Source of the DNA: Novosphingobium sp.
GTDB lineage: Bacteria; Pseudomonadota; Alphaproteobacteria; Sphingomonadales; Sphingomonadaceae
DNA length: 64,000 bases
Reading direction: 5' to 3'
Assembly: GCA_017744735.1 (NCBI GenBank)
Contig: JAGIAR010000005.1
Location: 62,001 to 126,000, forward strand
Shown here: one piece after another, positions 28,445-36,656 of the stretch
How the letters are laid out: the number at the start of each line of letters is the position of its first letter
How positions within the stretch are numbered: position 1 is the first letter of the stretch
Notes under the pieces: model-generated
Seen by the model: the letters and a program-made list of their open reading frames with translations, nothing else
Told to the model about the DNA's origin: nothing
The model's database searches: none
Translations under genes and position numbers: made by a program

Positions 28445-28902
28445 TTGGTGGTCTCTTGCACCGCGGCCTGCTTCTGCGCCTCGGTCATGTCCTTGAGCTC
28501 GCGCGGGACGTAGTTCTCGTCATGCTTGGCGAGCAGATTGTCGGCGACGAAAGTGCCGCCCGGCGCCAGTCTGCCTTCGGCGACCACGCCCGAGCCTTCG
28601 GTGAACAGGTCGGGCACGATGCCGCTGTAGCTCACCGGCACATGCGCCTTGCCGTCTCCGACCATGAAATGGATCGTCACCCCGTCGGCGTCGGTCTTGA
28701 GCGAGCCCTTCTGGACCATCCCGCCGAGCCGGATCGCCTGTCCCGGCGCGGGCGGCTTGGCGATCAGATCGGACGGCACGTAGAAATAGCTCGCCTGGCT
28801 GCGCAGGCCCCAGGCGGCGATCAGCGCGGCGGCGATCAGCACCACCAGCGCGATCGCGAGCAGCACCAGCCGCTGATGCTTGGGGGCAAGCCGTGTGCTC
28901 AT
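28441..28902 (-). CDS. ccmE: Haem chaperone CcmE
   Basis: A 153-residue periplasmic OB-fold protein anchored by an N-terminal helix (about 12-32). The haem-binding histidine H127 is in the conserved HDENYVP. It takes haem from CcmC/D and passes it to CcmF. The ATG overlaps the ccmD stop. Confidence 0.96.
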   Translation of the reverse strand: MSTRLAPKHQRLVLLAIALVVLIAAALIAAWGLRSQASYFYVPSDLIAKPPAPGQAIRLGGMVQKGSLKTDADGVTIHFMVGDGKAHVPVSYSGIVPDLFTEGSGVVAEGRLAPGGTFVADNLLAKHDENYVPRELKDMTEAQKQAAVQETTK

Positions 28903-29039
28903 TTCTTCCTGGCCTCATCCCGGCGCTTTTCGGCGCGCTTCATCGAAAGCCAGCTCCATGCGACCAGCGCGAGCGTGCCGGCCACGCCGAGCACATAGAC
29001 CGCGGTCACGAAATGCCACTGGTCGAGCGTTTCCTTCAC
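28899..29039 (-). CDS. ccmD: Haem exporter small subunit CcmD
   Basis: A 46-residue protein with one membrane helix (about 11-33) and a strongly basic C-terminus (KRAEKRRDEARKK), the standard CcmD layout. It helps release holo-CcmE from CcmABC. The start is a GTG at 29039, preceded by AAGGG. It lies between ccmC and ccmE with a four-base overlap to ccmE, which makes the call firm despite its size. Confidence 0.88.
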   Translation of the reverse strand: MKETLDQWHFVTAVYVLGVAGTLALVAWSWLSMKRAEKRRDEARKK

Positions 29040-29050
29040 CAGACCCGCCC

Positions 29051-29770
29051 TTAACCCTCGAAGGCCTTGCGGCGCAGGCGCGCCTCGGCCTGGATCTCGG
29101 CCAGCAGCGCGCGCATCCGCGCCAGCACCACCCCGCCGAAGATCAGCGTGAAACCGAGCGTGGAGACCAGCAGCCCGCCGAGGAACGGACCCGCCATCGC
29201 CGATCCGCCCATGCCGAGGCTCGGCGGCTGGTGCAGCGAGTTCCACCAGATCACCGAATAATGGATGATCGGGATGTTGATCGCCCCGACCAGGCCGAAG
29301 ATCGCGACGATCCGGCCGGAGCCGCCCTCGCGGCTGGTCGCTCCGGCCAGCGCCATATAGCCGAAATAGAGGAACAGCAGCACCAGCATGCTGGTCAGCC
29401 GCCCGTCCCACACCCACCAGGTGCCCCACGCTGGCCGCCCCCAGAGCGAGCCGGAAACCAGGCACAGCGCGGCGAAGAACGCCCCCGGGCCGGCGCAGGC
29501 GCGCGCGGCGATCCCGGCGAGCGGATGGCGCCAGACAATCTCGACGAAGCTGGCCACCGCGATCCCGCTCCAACCGGCCATGCCGAGCCACGCGGCAGGA
29601 ACGTGGATGAAGAGAATCCGCACCGTGTCGCCCTGCAGCCGCTCGGCCGGGGCATAGAACAGGCCGTAGACCAGCGCGGCCGCGGCCAGCACCAGCCCGG
29701 CCGCGAGAAGCGGGGCGGTCAGGGCGCGGGCGATGCGCAGGAAGCGGGCGGGATTGGCGAAACCGTGCAT
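29051..29770 (-). CDS. ccmC: Haem handling protein CcmC
   Basis: A 239-residue protein with six membrane helices and the WWD motif WGTWWVWDGRLTSML flanked by conserved histidines (FIHVPAAWL and IHYSVIWWNSLHQ). It loads haem onto CcmE. The ATG at 29770 gives the usual MHGFANPARFLR start. An in-frame ATG at 29824 would add 18 residues, and still longer versions run into the tRNA gene. Neither ATG has a clear ribosome site. ccmA and ccmB are not adjacent, so they must be elsewhere. Confidence 0.93.
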   Translation of the reverse strand: MHGFANPARFLRIARALTAPLLAAGLVLAAAALVYGLFYAPAERLQGDTVRILFIHVPAAWLGMAGWSGIAVASFVEIVWRHPLAGIAARACAGPGAFFAALCLVSGSLWGRPAWGTWWVWDGRLTSMLVLLFLYFGYMALAGATSREGGSGRIVAIFGLVGAINIPIIHYSVIWWNSLHQPPSLGMGGSAMAGPFLGGLLVSTLGFTLIFGGVVLARMRALLAEIQAEARLRRKAFEG

Positions 29771-29865
29771 TTGTTGCGTGTGTCCGGTGGACTTGGCAGG
29801 CGCTTTGGCAGGTGCCGGCGCCATCGGCAAGGGACTTCGCCCGGAGCCCCGCGATGCGAGGAAAA

Positions 29866-29943
29866 TGGGGCGATCGACGGGATCCGAACCCGCGACCTCC
29901 GGTACCACAAACCGGCGCTCTAACCAACTGAGCTACGATCGCC
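29866..29943 (-). tRNA. tRNA-His (anticodon GTG)
   Basis: Full cloverleaf on the minus strand. The acceptor stem is GCGATCG/CGATCGC, the D-arm AGCTCAGTTGG, the anticodon loop TTGTGGT (anticodon GTG), and the T-loop TTCGGAT. The extra G-1 (29943) opposite C73 (29869) is encoded, and CCA is encoded at 29868-29866. It lies 96 bp upstream of ccmC on the same strand. Many alphaproteobacterial orders lack G-1; this one keeps it. Confidence 0.97.
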
Positions 29944-30085
29944 ACACATCTTGCCAGCCGCGAACCGCGTCCGGCGAGGGCGCGAGCCTGTTGCACAGAC
30001 GCCCGCCAAAGCAAAGCGAAAACTGCGCTCGCGCGGCACGAGTTTCGCCGCTTGATCGGCCGTGCGCCGACGCTATCGTCGCACC

Positions 30086-30733
30086 ATGCTTTCGTCCGGC
30101 GATACTTCTGCGGAAATCCTCCGTTCGCGCCCCGGGATGCGCCAGGTGCCCAGCCCGCGGATCGAGATGTTCACCCTGCCCGGCTTCGTTCCGCCCGAAT
30201 TGTGCGGCGACCTGATGGCGCTGATCGACGCCAATCGCCGCCCCTCCACCATCGCCGATTCCGATGGCGACCACTATTTCCGGACGAGCGAAACCTGCGA
30301 CCTCGCGCCGACCGAACCCGCGGTGATCGAGCTCGAACGGCTGCTGCGCGAGCTCAACCGGATCGATCCCGCGAACGGCGAACCGATCCAGGGCCAGCGC
30401 TACGAGGTCGGTCAGGAATTCAAGGCGCACACCGACTATTTCGAGCCGACCGGCGCCGATTACGAGCGCTTCTGCTCCGCGACCGGCCAGCGCACCTGGA
30501 CCTTCATGGTCTATCTCAACACGGTCGATGCCGGCGGCGCGACGCGGTTCAAGGTCATCGACAAGCTGTTCCAGCCCGAAGGGGGCCGGCTGGTCTGCTG
30601 GAACAACCGCCGCCCCGACGGCACCTGCAACCCCGCCACGCTGCATCACGCGATGAAGGTCAGGAAGGGCCTGAAATACGTGATCACCAAATGGTACCGC
30701 GAGCGCCCGTGGAGCTGGGACGACGCGGCCTAG
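30086..30733 (+). CDS. 2OG-Fe(II) oxygenase, prolyl-4-hydroxylase type
   Basis: A 215-residue soluble dioxygenase. The iron ligands are H115 and D117 in AHTDYF, plus a histidine at 187/188 (LHHAMKV); K198 is the likely 2-oxoglutarate anchor. GQRYEVGQEFKAH and the C-terminal TKWYRERPW match the bacterial P4H-like group. The substrate is unknown. The ATG at 30086 is chosen; a later ATG at residue 18 is possible. It is divergent from the tRNA-His/ccm block and convergent with rpmE. Confidence 0.9.
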   Translation: MLSSGDTSAEILRSRPGMRQVPSPRIEMFTLPGFVPPELCGDLMALIDANRRPSTIADSDGDHYFRTSETCDLAPTEPAVIELERLLRELNRIDPANGEPIQGQRYEVGQEFKAHTDYFEPTGADYERFCSATGQRTWTFMVYLNTVDAGGATRFKVIDKLFQPEGGRLVCWNNRRPDGTCNPATLHHAMKVRKGLKYVITKWYRERPWSWDDAA

Positions 30734-30758
30734 GTTACGACATCCCCGCGACCCAACG

Positions 30759-30788
30759 AAAAAGGGCGGCCCCGCGGGACCGCCCCTT
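30759..30788. terminator. Bidirectional terminator
   Basis: GGGCGG/CCGCCC arms with an inner CCC-GC-GGG are flanked by AAAAA on the left and a T-rich CCTTTGCTT on the right. It serves both the oxygenase (plus) and rpmE (minus). Confidence 0.85.
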
Positions 30789-30810
30789 TGCTTGAACCGG
30801 TAAGGCCCGA

Positions 30811-31038
30811 TCAGCCCTTCTTGAGCGAAAGCCCGCCGAAGCGCTTGTTGAACGCCGCCACGCGGCCGCCTTCCTGAAGCTGCTGCTTGCCGCCGGTCCA
30901 GGCCGGGTGGCTGGTCGGATCGATGTCGAGCTGCAGCGTGTCGCCTTCCTTGCCCCAGGTGGAGCGGGTCTGGAACTCGGTGCCGTCGGTCATCTTGACG
31001 GTGATCGTGTGGTAGTCGGGATGCGTATCGGCTTTCAT
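30811..31038 (-). CDS. rpmE: Ribosomal protein L31
   Basis: A 75-residue large-subunit protein ([19 protein letters not shown] start, [12 protein letters not shown] near the end). It has none of the four zinc-binding cysteines of C+ L31, so it is the zinc-independent form common in alphaproteobacteria. The gene is monocistronic, with a long leader that holds a 14-bp hairpin. Confidence 0.96.
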   Translation of the reverse strand: MKADTHPDYHTITVKMTDGTEFQTRSTWGKEGDTLQLDIDPTSHPAWTGGKQQLQEGGRVAAFNKRFGGLSLKKG

Positions 31039-31106
31039 GGTATTCGCTCCGTATGCTCGGACCGGTTCCGACCGGTACCTGCGGATGTTCGGAAAGCGGC
31101 GCGCTT

Positions 31107-31138
31107 AGGCGGGATCGCTTTGAAAAGCAATCCCGCCT
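31107..31138. repeat. Long inverted repeat in rpmE leader region
   Basis: A nine-base perfect outer stem and a five-base inner stem with one mismatch and a tiny loop, 69 bases upstream of the rpmE ATG. On the plus strand it is followed by GCTTTATTT. It could be a terminator for upstream readthrough or an L31 leader element. Confidence 0.6.
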
Positions 31139-31169
31139 GCGCTTTATTTGTCTCGCCTCAGGCGCCGGC

Positions 31170-31335
31170 GGGGCCATCCGGCCCCTTGGCTTTCCGCGCC
31201 ACAAGGCGCGGCGCGCGTTCGCGCTTGCGGGCCGCTGCGCAGCCCGAGTTTGCGCGACTTCGGCAAGGGGCGCTGGCCCGGTCCGCGGCCAGCGGACCGC
31301 AAGGCCGAACGGCCGCCCCGAACCCCGCAGGGGCG
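31170..31335. repeat. Array of short perfect hairpins
   Basis: Consecutive inverted repeats: GGGGCC/GGCCCC (31170-31185), CGCGCC/GGCGCG (31195-31210), GCGCG/CGCGC (31211-31224), CGGGC/GCCCG (31228-31246), GGTCCGC/GCGGACC (31280-31298), then GGCC-gaac-GGCC and CCCC-gca-GGGG. Three of the first five have four-base loops; the CGGGC/GCCCG loop is nine and the GGTCCGC/GCGGACC loop is five. It lies downstream of fabZ; function unknown. Confidence 0.6.
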
Positions 31336-31383
31336 AGGATATCGCATGCGCGGATGCGCGTGCGGAACAAATGGGGCCGAACG

Positions 31384-31851
31384 CTACGCGTTCGGCGGAT
31401 CGGCGATCATCGCGGTGAATTCGACCTGGCAGGTGACCTTGCCTTCCACGCTCGCCTCGCCCTTGAACTTGTAGACGCGGCTGCGCTTCTGGACGAATTC
31501 GACATGGAGATCGAGCAGGCACCCGGGTTCCACCATCGCGCGGAACTTGGCGTTCTCGATCCCCATGAAATAGACGAGCTTGCCGGTGCCGGCGAGCTCG
31601 AGCGTCTCGATCCCGAGGATCGCGGCCGCCTGGGCCATCGCCTCGATCTGCAACACACCCGGCATCACCGGCTGGCCAGGGAAATGGCCCTGGAAGAAAT
31701 CCTCGTTGAAACTCACGGCCTTGACCGCGTGAATTCGCTCACCGAGTTCGATGCTCTTCACGCGGTCGACCAGCAGCAGCGGATAGCGATGCGGCAGGGC
31801 CTTGAGAATCTTCCGGATATCGTAGGCGGGTGAGCCCGCTTCTTCGCTCAT
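31384..31851 (-). CDS. fabZ: 3-hydroxyacyl-ACP dehydratase FabZ
   Basis: Dehydrates 3-hydroxyacyl-ACP in fatty acid elongation. The 155 residues have a hotdog fold with catalytic H56 and E70 in [19 protein letters not shown]. The ATG at 31851 is chosen. It follows skp directly; in most proteobacteria lpxD lies between them and lpxA follows, and both are missing here. Confidence 0.95.
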   Translation of the reverse strand: MSEEAGSPAYDIRKILKALPHRYPLLLVDRVKSIELGERIHAVKAVSFNEDFFQGHFPGQPVMPGVLQIEAMAQAAAILGIETLELAGTGKLVYFMGIENAKFRAMVEPGCLLDLHVEFVQKRSRVYKFKGEASVEGKVTCQVEFTAMIADPPNA

Positions 31852-31876
31852 CGTCTCGTCCAGCCGGTCGGGTCGA

Positions 31877-32599
31877 TCAGCGCGAATCCGCCGGAGGACC
31901 GGCCGGAGCCGCGCCATTGGCCGGAGCGGCCGTCGGAGCCGGCTGGCCCGAAGCGGCGGCCTGGGCGGCCTGCGCCTGCGCCTGGCGCTCGCGCTCTTCG
32001 CGCGGCAGCCAGCCCGGCGGCGGCGAAAGCTGCGCCACCGGCAGCAGAGCGTCGAGCTCGGCGGTGACGTCGGCATTCATGTTGTAGGCGGGATCGCGCA
32101 TCACCACGGCACCCGCGTCGCGGTTGAGGATCAGCGTGACGCCCTTCTTGTTCGCCGCGGCCTCGACCGCCTTGGGCAGAACGTCCTGAATCTGCTCCTC
32201 GACATAGGCCTGGCTCAGCTGGACCGGCTGCAGGATCTGCTGCAGGTCGCGCTGGCCCTGCTGATCGAGCTGCTGCAGCGTGGCATACTGCTTCTGCAGG
32301 TCGGCGGTGTTCGGGTTGGGCGCCTTGCGGTCGGCATCGAACTTGTCGGCCAGCGGCTTGATCTGCGCATTGATCTGGTCGTTGCGCGCCTTCGCCTGGT
32401 CGTAATACTGCTTGTAGGTCACCGGGCGCTGGGCCTCGGCGGCCTTGAAGGCGGCGCTCGAGCCGACGATCTGGCCGGGATCGATCACGCCGATTCCCTT
32501 GATGACGGCGCTGGAAGCCGGCGCGGGAGCGGCGGCGAACGCACTGGCGCTCGCGAGGGCAAGGCCGACGGCGAAGGCCGGCTTGAGAAGGGTTTTCAT
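31877..32599 (-). CDS. skp: OmpH/Skp-family periplasmic chaperone
   Basis: A 240-residue protein with a signal peptide (about 1-22, ending SAFA), the OmpH core with long coiled-coil helices (about 60-150, rich in Q and K), and an alanine/proline-rich C-terminal tail (about 205-240) not found in E. coli Skp. Skp holds unfolded outer-membrane proteins for BamA. The ATG overlaps the bamA stop by one base (TGATG). Confidence 0.88.
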   Translation of the reverse strand: MKTLLKPAFAVGLALASASAFAAAPAPASSAVIKGIGVIDPGQIVGSSAAFKAAEAQRPVTYKQYYDQAKARNDQINAQIKPLADKFDADRKAPNPNTADLQKQYATLQQLDQQGQRDLQQILQPVQLSQAYVEEQIQDVLPKAVEAAANKKGVTLILNRDAGAVVMRDPAYNMNADVTAELDALLPVAQLSPPPGWLPREERERQAQAQAAQAAASGQPAPTAAPANGAAPAGPPADSR

Positions 32600-35385
32600 C
32601 AGAATTGGGTTCCTACGTTGAACGTAATCGTCTTAGTGTCGTCGCCGCGCTGTTTCATCAAGACCTTGGCGACATCGATCCGGAATGGGCCAAACGGCGA
32701 ATTCCAGTTGACGCCGAAGCCAACGGAAATGCGCGGCTTGGGTGAATCGCCGACGAAAATCTCGCGGAAAGCGGAGTATTTCGAGCCAAGCGGCGTGTTG
32801 GCGATCGGTCCGGTTCCGAGGCACGGCGGGGGATTCGGGTTGTTCGGGTTGGTGACCGCGCTCGTGGCCGTCGTCGTGCAGACGCCATTGACGAACAACG
32901 CCGAATCGATCTGCGTGTAGAGCGGATTACCGTCATTGTCCTTAGTCGGAAAGAAGACCCCGTTCGGGCCCGTATCCGTGAGGATAGGTTTCTTAACGCT
33001 GAACACGGCACCTGCATCGAGGAAGATCGACGGGCGCAGCCCCATCTCCCGTGCGCCCGAGCCGAGCGGGATCTCGATCTCGTTGCGGATCAGGTAATAC
33101 ATGTTGCCGCCCAGCGGATCGTCGACCGGATTCTTCGGATCGCTGGTAAAGGTGTAGCCCCCGTTGGCAGCGCAATCGGCGTGAGCGGTGCCGTCCGCGC
33201 AGGTCGGCGTGCCGCTGTTGTCGAAGGCGTAGAACTCGCGGATCACGCGCGGGCCGACGCCGCGGATGTCGAAGCCGCGGATCTGCGGATCGCCGAGGAA
33301 GAAGCGGTCGGTCAGGCGCACGCTGTCCTGGCCCGGGCCGCGGTCCTTCAGGCCCTTCACATAGCCCGCCTCGCCCCTGATCGAATAGATGAAGCCGCCG
33401 CCGAGGTTTTTGAACTTGGCGGCGTTGGCGCGCAGCTTGATATAGCGCTCGGACCCGCCGAGCCCGGCGAGGTCGAGGTTGAGGCCGAGCTGGATGCCGC
33501 GGGTCGGGCGGTTGCGGTTGTCGAGATTGTCGTAGACCAGCGAGGCGCCGAGGATCGAGCTGATCCGGCTGCCCAGCGCGTCGCACAGGTAGCGGCCGGC
33601 GAGCAGCGGGTCGCACTCGGGGGTCGAAGACAGGCGCGTGCTGTAATAGGTGTTCTTGTCGAGCGTCACGTCGTCCCAGTTGAGCGTGTAGCGCCCGACC
33701 AGCGACATGTTCTCGGTCAGCGGCACGCCCACGCGGAGCTGGAAGCCGGTGGTCGCCTGGCTGAAGGTGGTGCTGTTGTCGTTGTAATAGTCGTTGTTCG
33801 AATCCCGGCGGTAGATGTCGAGGCCCATCGAGACGTTCTTGTCGAACACATAGGGCTCGGCGAAGCTGACCGTGAAGGCGCGCGAATAGGACGAATAGTC
33901 GACGCTGAGCCCGATCGTCTGGCCCCGGCCGCGGAAATTGCGCTGGCGGATCGAGCCCGAGAGGATGAAGCTTTCCTGCGACGAGAAGCCCGCCGAAAGC
34001 TGCAGTTCGCCGGTCGCCTGTTCCTGCACGTTGGCGTTGAGCACGATCCGGTCGGGCGCCGAGCCCGGCTGCTGCTCGACCTCGAAGTTCTGCTGGAAAT
34101 AGCCGAGCGAATTGATGCGCGCGGTCGAGCGCTTGACCGCGATGCTGTTGAACGCATCGCCTTCGGCGAGGCGGAATTCGCGGCGGACGACCTTGTCCTG
34201 GGTCAGCGTGTTGCCGTTGACATTGATCGACTCGACATAGACGCGCGGCGCCTCGTTGATCACGAACTTGACGTTCATGGTCAGATTGTCGGGATCGCGA
34301 TCGTACTGCGGCCGCACGTCGGCGAAGGCATAGCCGAACAGGCCCGCCGTCTGGGTCAGCCCGTCGACCGTGTCCTCGACCAGCTTGGCGTTGTACCAGT
34401 CGCCCTTCTTGGGGGTGATCGACTTGGTCAGCCTGCCGCTGTCGAAGTCGCGCAGCTGGCTTTCGACCGACACGTCGCCGAAGTGGTAGCGCTTACCCTC
34501 CTCCACCACATAGGTGATGATGAAGTCCTTCTTGTCCGGGGTAAGCTCGGCCACCGCCGAAACCACGCGGAAATCCGCATAGCCTTCGGTCAGGTAGAAC
34601 TGGCGCAATTTCTGCTGGTCGTAGGCCAGGCGATCGGGGTCGTAGCTGGTCGCCGAGCTGAACAGGCGGAAGAAGCGCGACTGCTTCGTCACCATCTGGC
34701 TGCGCAGCTCTCCATCGGAGAATTTCTCGTTGCCGATGATGTTGATCTGGCGGACCTTGGACTTGGGCCCTTCGGTGATCTCGTAGACGACATCGACCCG
34801 GTTCTGCGGGAGCGAGACGCTCTTCGGTTCGACCACCGCCGCGAAGCGCCCCTGGCGCTTGTAGAGCTCGACGATCCGGGCGACGTCGGCGCGGACCTTG
34901 GACCGGGTGAAGATCTGTCGCGGCGCGAGCTTGATCTCGGGCGTGATCTTGTCGTCCTTGAGGCGCTTGTTGCCTTCCAGGATGATCCGGTTGACCACCG
35001 GGTTCTCCTGCACGTCGATCGTGACCGCACCGTTGTCGTTACGGATCGACGCATTGGCGATCAGCTCCGAGGCGTAGAGGTCCTTCAGCGCCTGGTCCGC
35101 CGCGGCCTCGGTATAGGTGCCGCCGACGCGGAGCTGGATATAGCTGAGCACCGTATCGGACTCGAGCCGCTGGGTGCCGGTCACCGTGATCGAGCGGATC
35201 GTCTGGCCTTGCGGCGCGGCGGGTGCGGCAACCGCAGGCGCCGCGGCGGGAGCAGGCGCGGCGTCCTGCGCGTGGGCAGCCACCGGAACCCCAGCAAGAA
35301 CCGACGTGCCCAGAAGCGCAGCCGCCATTTGCGGTGCAGAGATAAGCTTGCCCTTCCGGCCCATTTCCCGTCCAATCATCGACAC
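32599..35385 (-). CDS. bamA: Outer-membrane protein assembly factor BamA
   Basis: Central component of the BAM complex. The 928 residues have a signal peptide (about 1-40) followed by an alanine/proline-rich linker (about 41-60), five POTRA domains (about 62-480) and a C-terminal 16-strand barrel ending in the aromatic signal FNVGTQF. The start is ATG 35385, with an alternative ATG two codons later. It is larger than E. coli BamA (810 aa) because of long barrel loops, including a cysteine-containing stretch around residues 860-885. Confidence 0.96.
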   Translation of the reverse strand: MSMIGREMGRKGKLISAPQMAAALLGTSVLAGVPVAAHAQDAAPAPAAAPAVAAPAAPQGQTIRSITVTGTQRLESDTVLSYIQLRVGGTYTEAAADQALKDLYASELIANASIRNDNGAVTIDVQENPVVNRIILEGNKRLKDDKITPEIKLAPRQIFTRSKVRADVARIVELYKRQGRFAAVVEPKSVSLPQNRVDVVYEITEGPKSKVRQINIIGNEKFSDGELRSQMVTKQSRFFRLFSSATSYDPDRLAYDQQKLRQFYLTEGYADFRVVSAVAELTPDKKDFIITYVVEEGKRYHFGDVSVESQLRDFDSGRLTKSITPKKGDWYNAKLVEDTVDGLTQTAGLFGYAFADVRPQYDRDPDNLTMNVKFVINEAPRVYVESINVNGNTLTQDKVVRREFRLAEGDAFNSIAVKRSTARINSLGYFQQNFEVEQQPGSAPDRIVLNANVQEQATGELQLSAGFSSQESFILSGSIRQRNFRGRGQTIGLSVDYSSYSRAFTVSFAEPYVFDKNVSMGLDIYRRDSNNDYYNDNSTTFSQATTGFQLRVGVPLTENMSLVGRYTLNWDDVTLDKNTYYSTRLSSTPECDPLLAGRYLCDALGSRISSILGASLVYDNLDNRNRPTRGIQLGLNLDLAGLGGSERYIKLRANAAKFKNLGGGFIYSIRGEAGYVKGLKDRGPGQDSVRLTDRFFLGDPQIRGFDIRGVGPRVIREFYAFDNSGTPTCADGTAHADCAANGGYTFTSDPKNPVDDPLGGNMYYLIRNEIEIPLGSGAREMGLRPSIFLDAGAVFSVKKPILTDTGPNGVFFPTKDNDGNPLYTQIDSALFVNGVCTTTATSAVTNPNNPNPPPCLGTGPIANTPLGSKYSAFREIFVGDSPKPRISVGFGVNWNSPFGPFRIDVAKVLMKQRGDDTKTITFNVGTQF

Positions 35386-35542
35386 GGCTTTCCCGTAAGT
35401 TTCCGGCCCGTCATTTCAGGCTGATCGCCGCCCTCCCACGGGAAAACCCCCTGGCGGCATTCACCCGCGGCCTTGCCCGATGCTGTGTCACCAATCAAGC
35501 AATGTTACCGGATTTTGCGCCAGTTTGCCGTAATGTTAGCGC

Positions 35543-36655
35543 TTAGCGCCCGAATAGCGGGAGCGAAGCAATGTCGTTGAATGTGACGAACAGCATCAGT
35601 GCCAGCACAAAGGCCACACCGGTGCGGAACGCCCATTCCTGACTGCGCTGGCCCACGGGTCTGCGGCGAACCGCTTCCGCCGCGTAGAAGGCCAGATGTC
35701 CGCCGTCGAGGGCAGGAATTGGCAAGAGATTGATGAATGCCAAATTAATTGAAATAAGCGCCACGAACCAGACAAATGCCAGCGGGCCCTGCGACAGGCT
35801 TTCGCCCGAATATTGCGCGATCTTGACCGGCCCGCCGAGTTCCTTGACCGAGCGCTGCTGGGTGACGATCTGCCACAGGCCGGTGACCATGGTGCCGACG
35901 ATCGCATCGGTCTGGCGGACCGATTCAACCCCTGCGGCCAGCGGCGGAAGCCGCATGTAGCTGGCCTTGAAATAGACCCCCAGCATGCCGGTGCGCTGCT
36001 TGTTGCCGAAATCGTCGGTCAGCTCGGTTGCGCCGATCGTCACCGGCAGGGTGATCCGCTCGCCCGAACGGTCGAGCACCAGCACGATCCGCTTGCCGGG
36101 GAACATCAGCGTCTTCTGCTGCACGTCGAAGAAATCGCCGATCCGGTCGCCGTCGATGGTCAGGATCCGGTCGCCCTGTTTCATCCCGGCCGCCTGCGCT
36201 GCGGAGTGCTCGGTGAAGTCGCCGACCACCGCATCGGCCTGCGGCTTGCCGACGGTCATGAAGAACGCAGCGAAGATCGCCAGCGCGAACAGCAGGTTGG
36301 TCAGCGGCCCGGCCAGCACGATCAGCGCGCGCTGCCACAGCGGATGCGCCTGGAAGGTCTGCGCGCGCTCCGCTTCCGGCAGGTCGAGCCATTCCTGGCT
36401 GGGCGTGCCCGCGGGGTTCATGTCGCCGGCGAACTGGACATAGCCGCCCAGCGGCAGCAGCGAGAGCTTCCAGCGTGTGCCGCGCCGGTCGGTCCACCCC
36501 GCCAGCTCGCGCCCGAAACCGATCGAGAAGGCCTCCGCCTTCACCCCGCACCAGCGGCCGACCAGGTAATGGCCGAGCTCGTGGATGGTCACCAGCGGCC
36601 CGAGCACCAGCAGGAAGCCGAGGATCATCATCCAGACGGGCACGTGTTCGGTCAA
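35543..36655 (-). CDS. rseP: Site-2 zinc metalloprotease RseP
   Basis: Intramembrane protease that cleaves anti-sigma factors and signal peptides. The 370 residues have the zinc site H25-E-L-G-H29 in the first helix, a PDZ domain (about 125-215), and the second ligand motif LDGGH in the C-terminal helices. The start chosen is TTG at 36655, one base after the dxr stop, giving MTEHVPVWMM. An ATG at 36631 would begin inside the first helix, and an upstream ATG at 36703 overlaps dxr. Confidence 0.93.
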   Translation of the reverse strand: MTEHVPVWMMILGFLLVLGPLVTIHELGHYLVGRWCGVKAEAFSIGFGRELAGWTDRRGTRWKLSLLPLGGYVQFAGDMNPAGTPSQEWLDLPEAERAQTFQAHPLWQRALIVLAGPLTNLLFALAIFAAFFMTVGKPQADAVVGDFTEHSAAQAAGMKQGDRILTIDGDRIGDFFDVQQKTLMFPGKRIVLVLDRSGERITLPVTIGATELTDDFGNKQRTGMLGVYFKASYMRLPPLAAGVESVRQTDAIVGTMVTGLWQIVTQQRSVKELGGPVKIAQYSGESLSQGPLAFVWFVALISINLAFINLLPIPALDGGHLAFYAAEAVRRRPVGQRSQEWAFRTGVAFVLALMLFVTFNDIASLPLFGR

Positions 36656-36656
36656 C

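Larger units (their letters stand above)
31039..31383. other. Gene-free 345-bp region with structured DNA
   Basis: Between rpmE and fabZ. It contains the rpmE promoter/leader side, a long inverted repeat at 31107-31138 (arms AGGCGGGAT/ATCCCGCCT plus GCTTT/AAAGC) and a run of short perfect hairpins at 31170-31335, listed separately. Open frames here are arginine-rich artefacts without ribosome sites. Confidence 0.7.

Noticed and set aside
29866-29943. tRNA-His as attachment site of the prophage
   Set aside because: It is about 15 kb away from the phage boundary with ordinary chromosomal genes between.
31148-31474. Arginine/proline-rich open frames over the fabZ-rpmE gap
   Set aside because: They follow the hairpin array, overlap the fabZ 3' end antisense and have no ribosome site.
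33181-35424. A 747-codon plus-strand frame opposite bamA
   Set aside because: It has no ribosome site and no similarity, and is an antisense shadow typical of high-GC genes.
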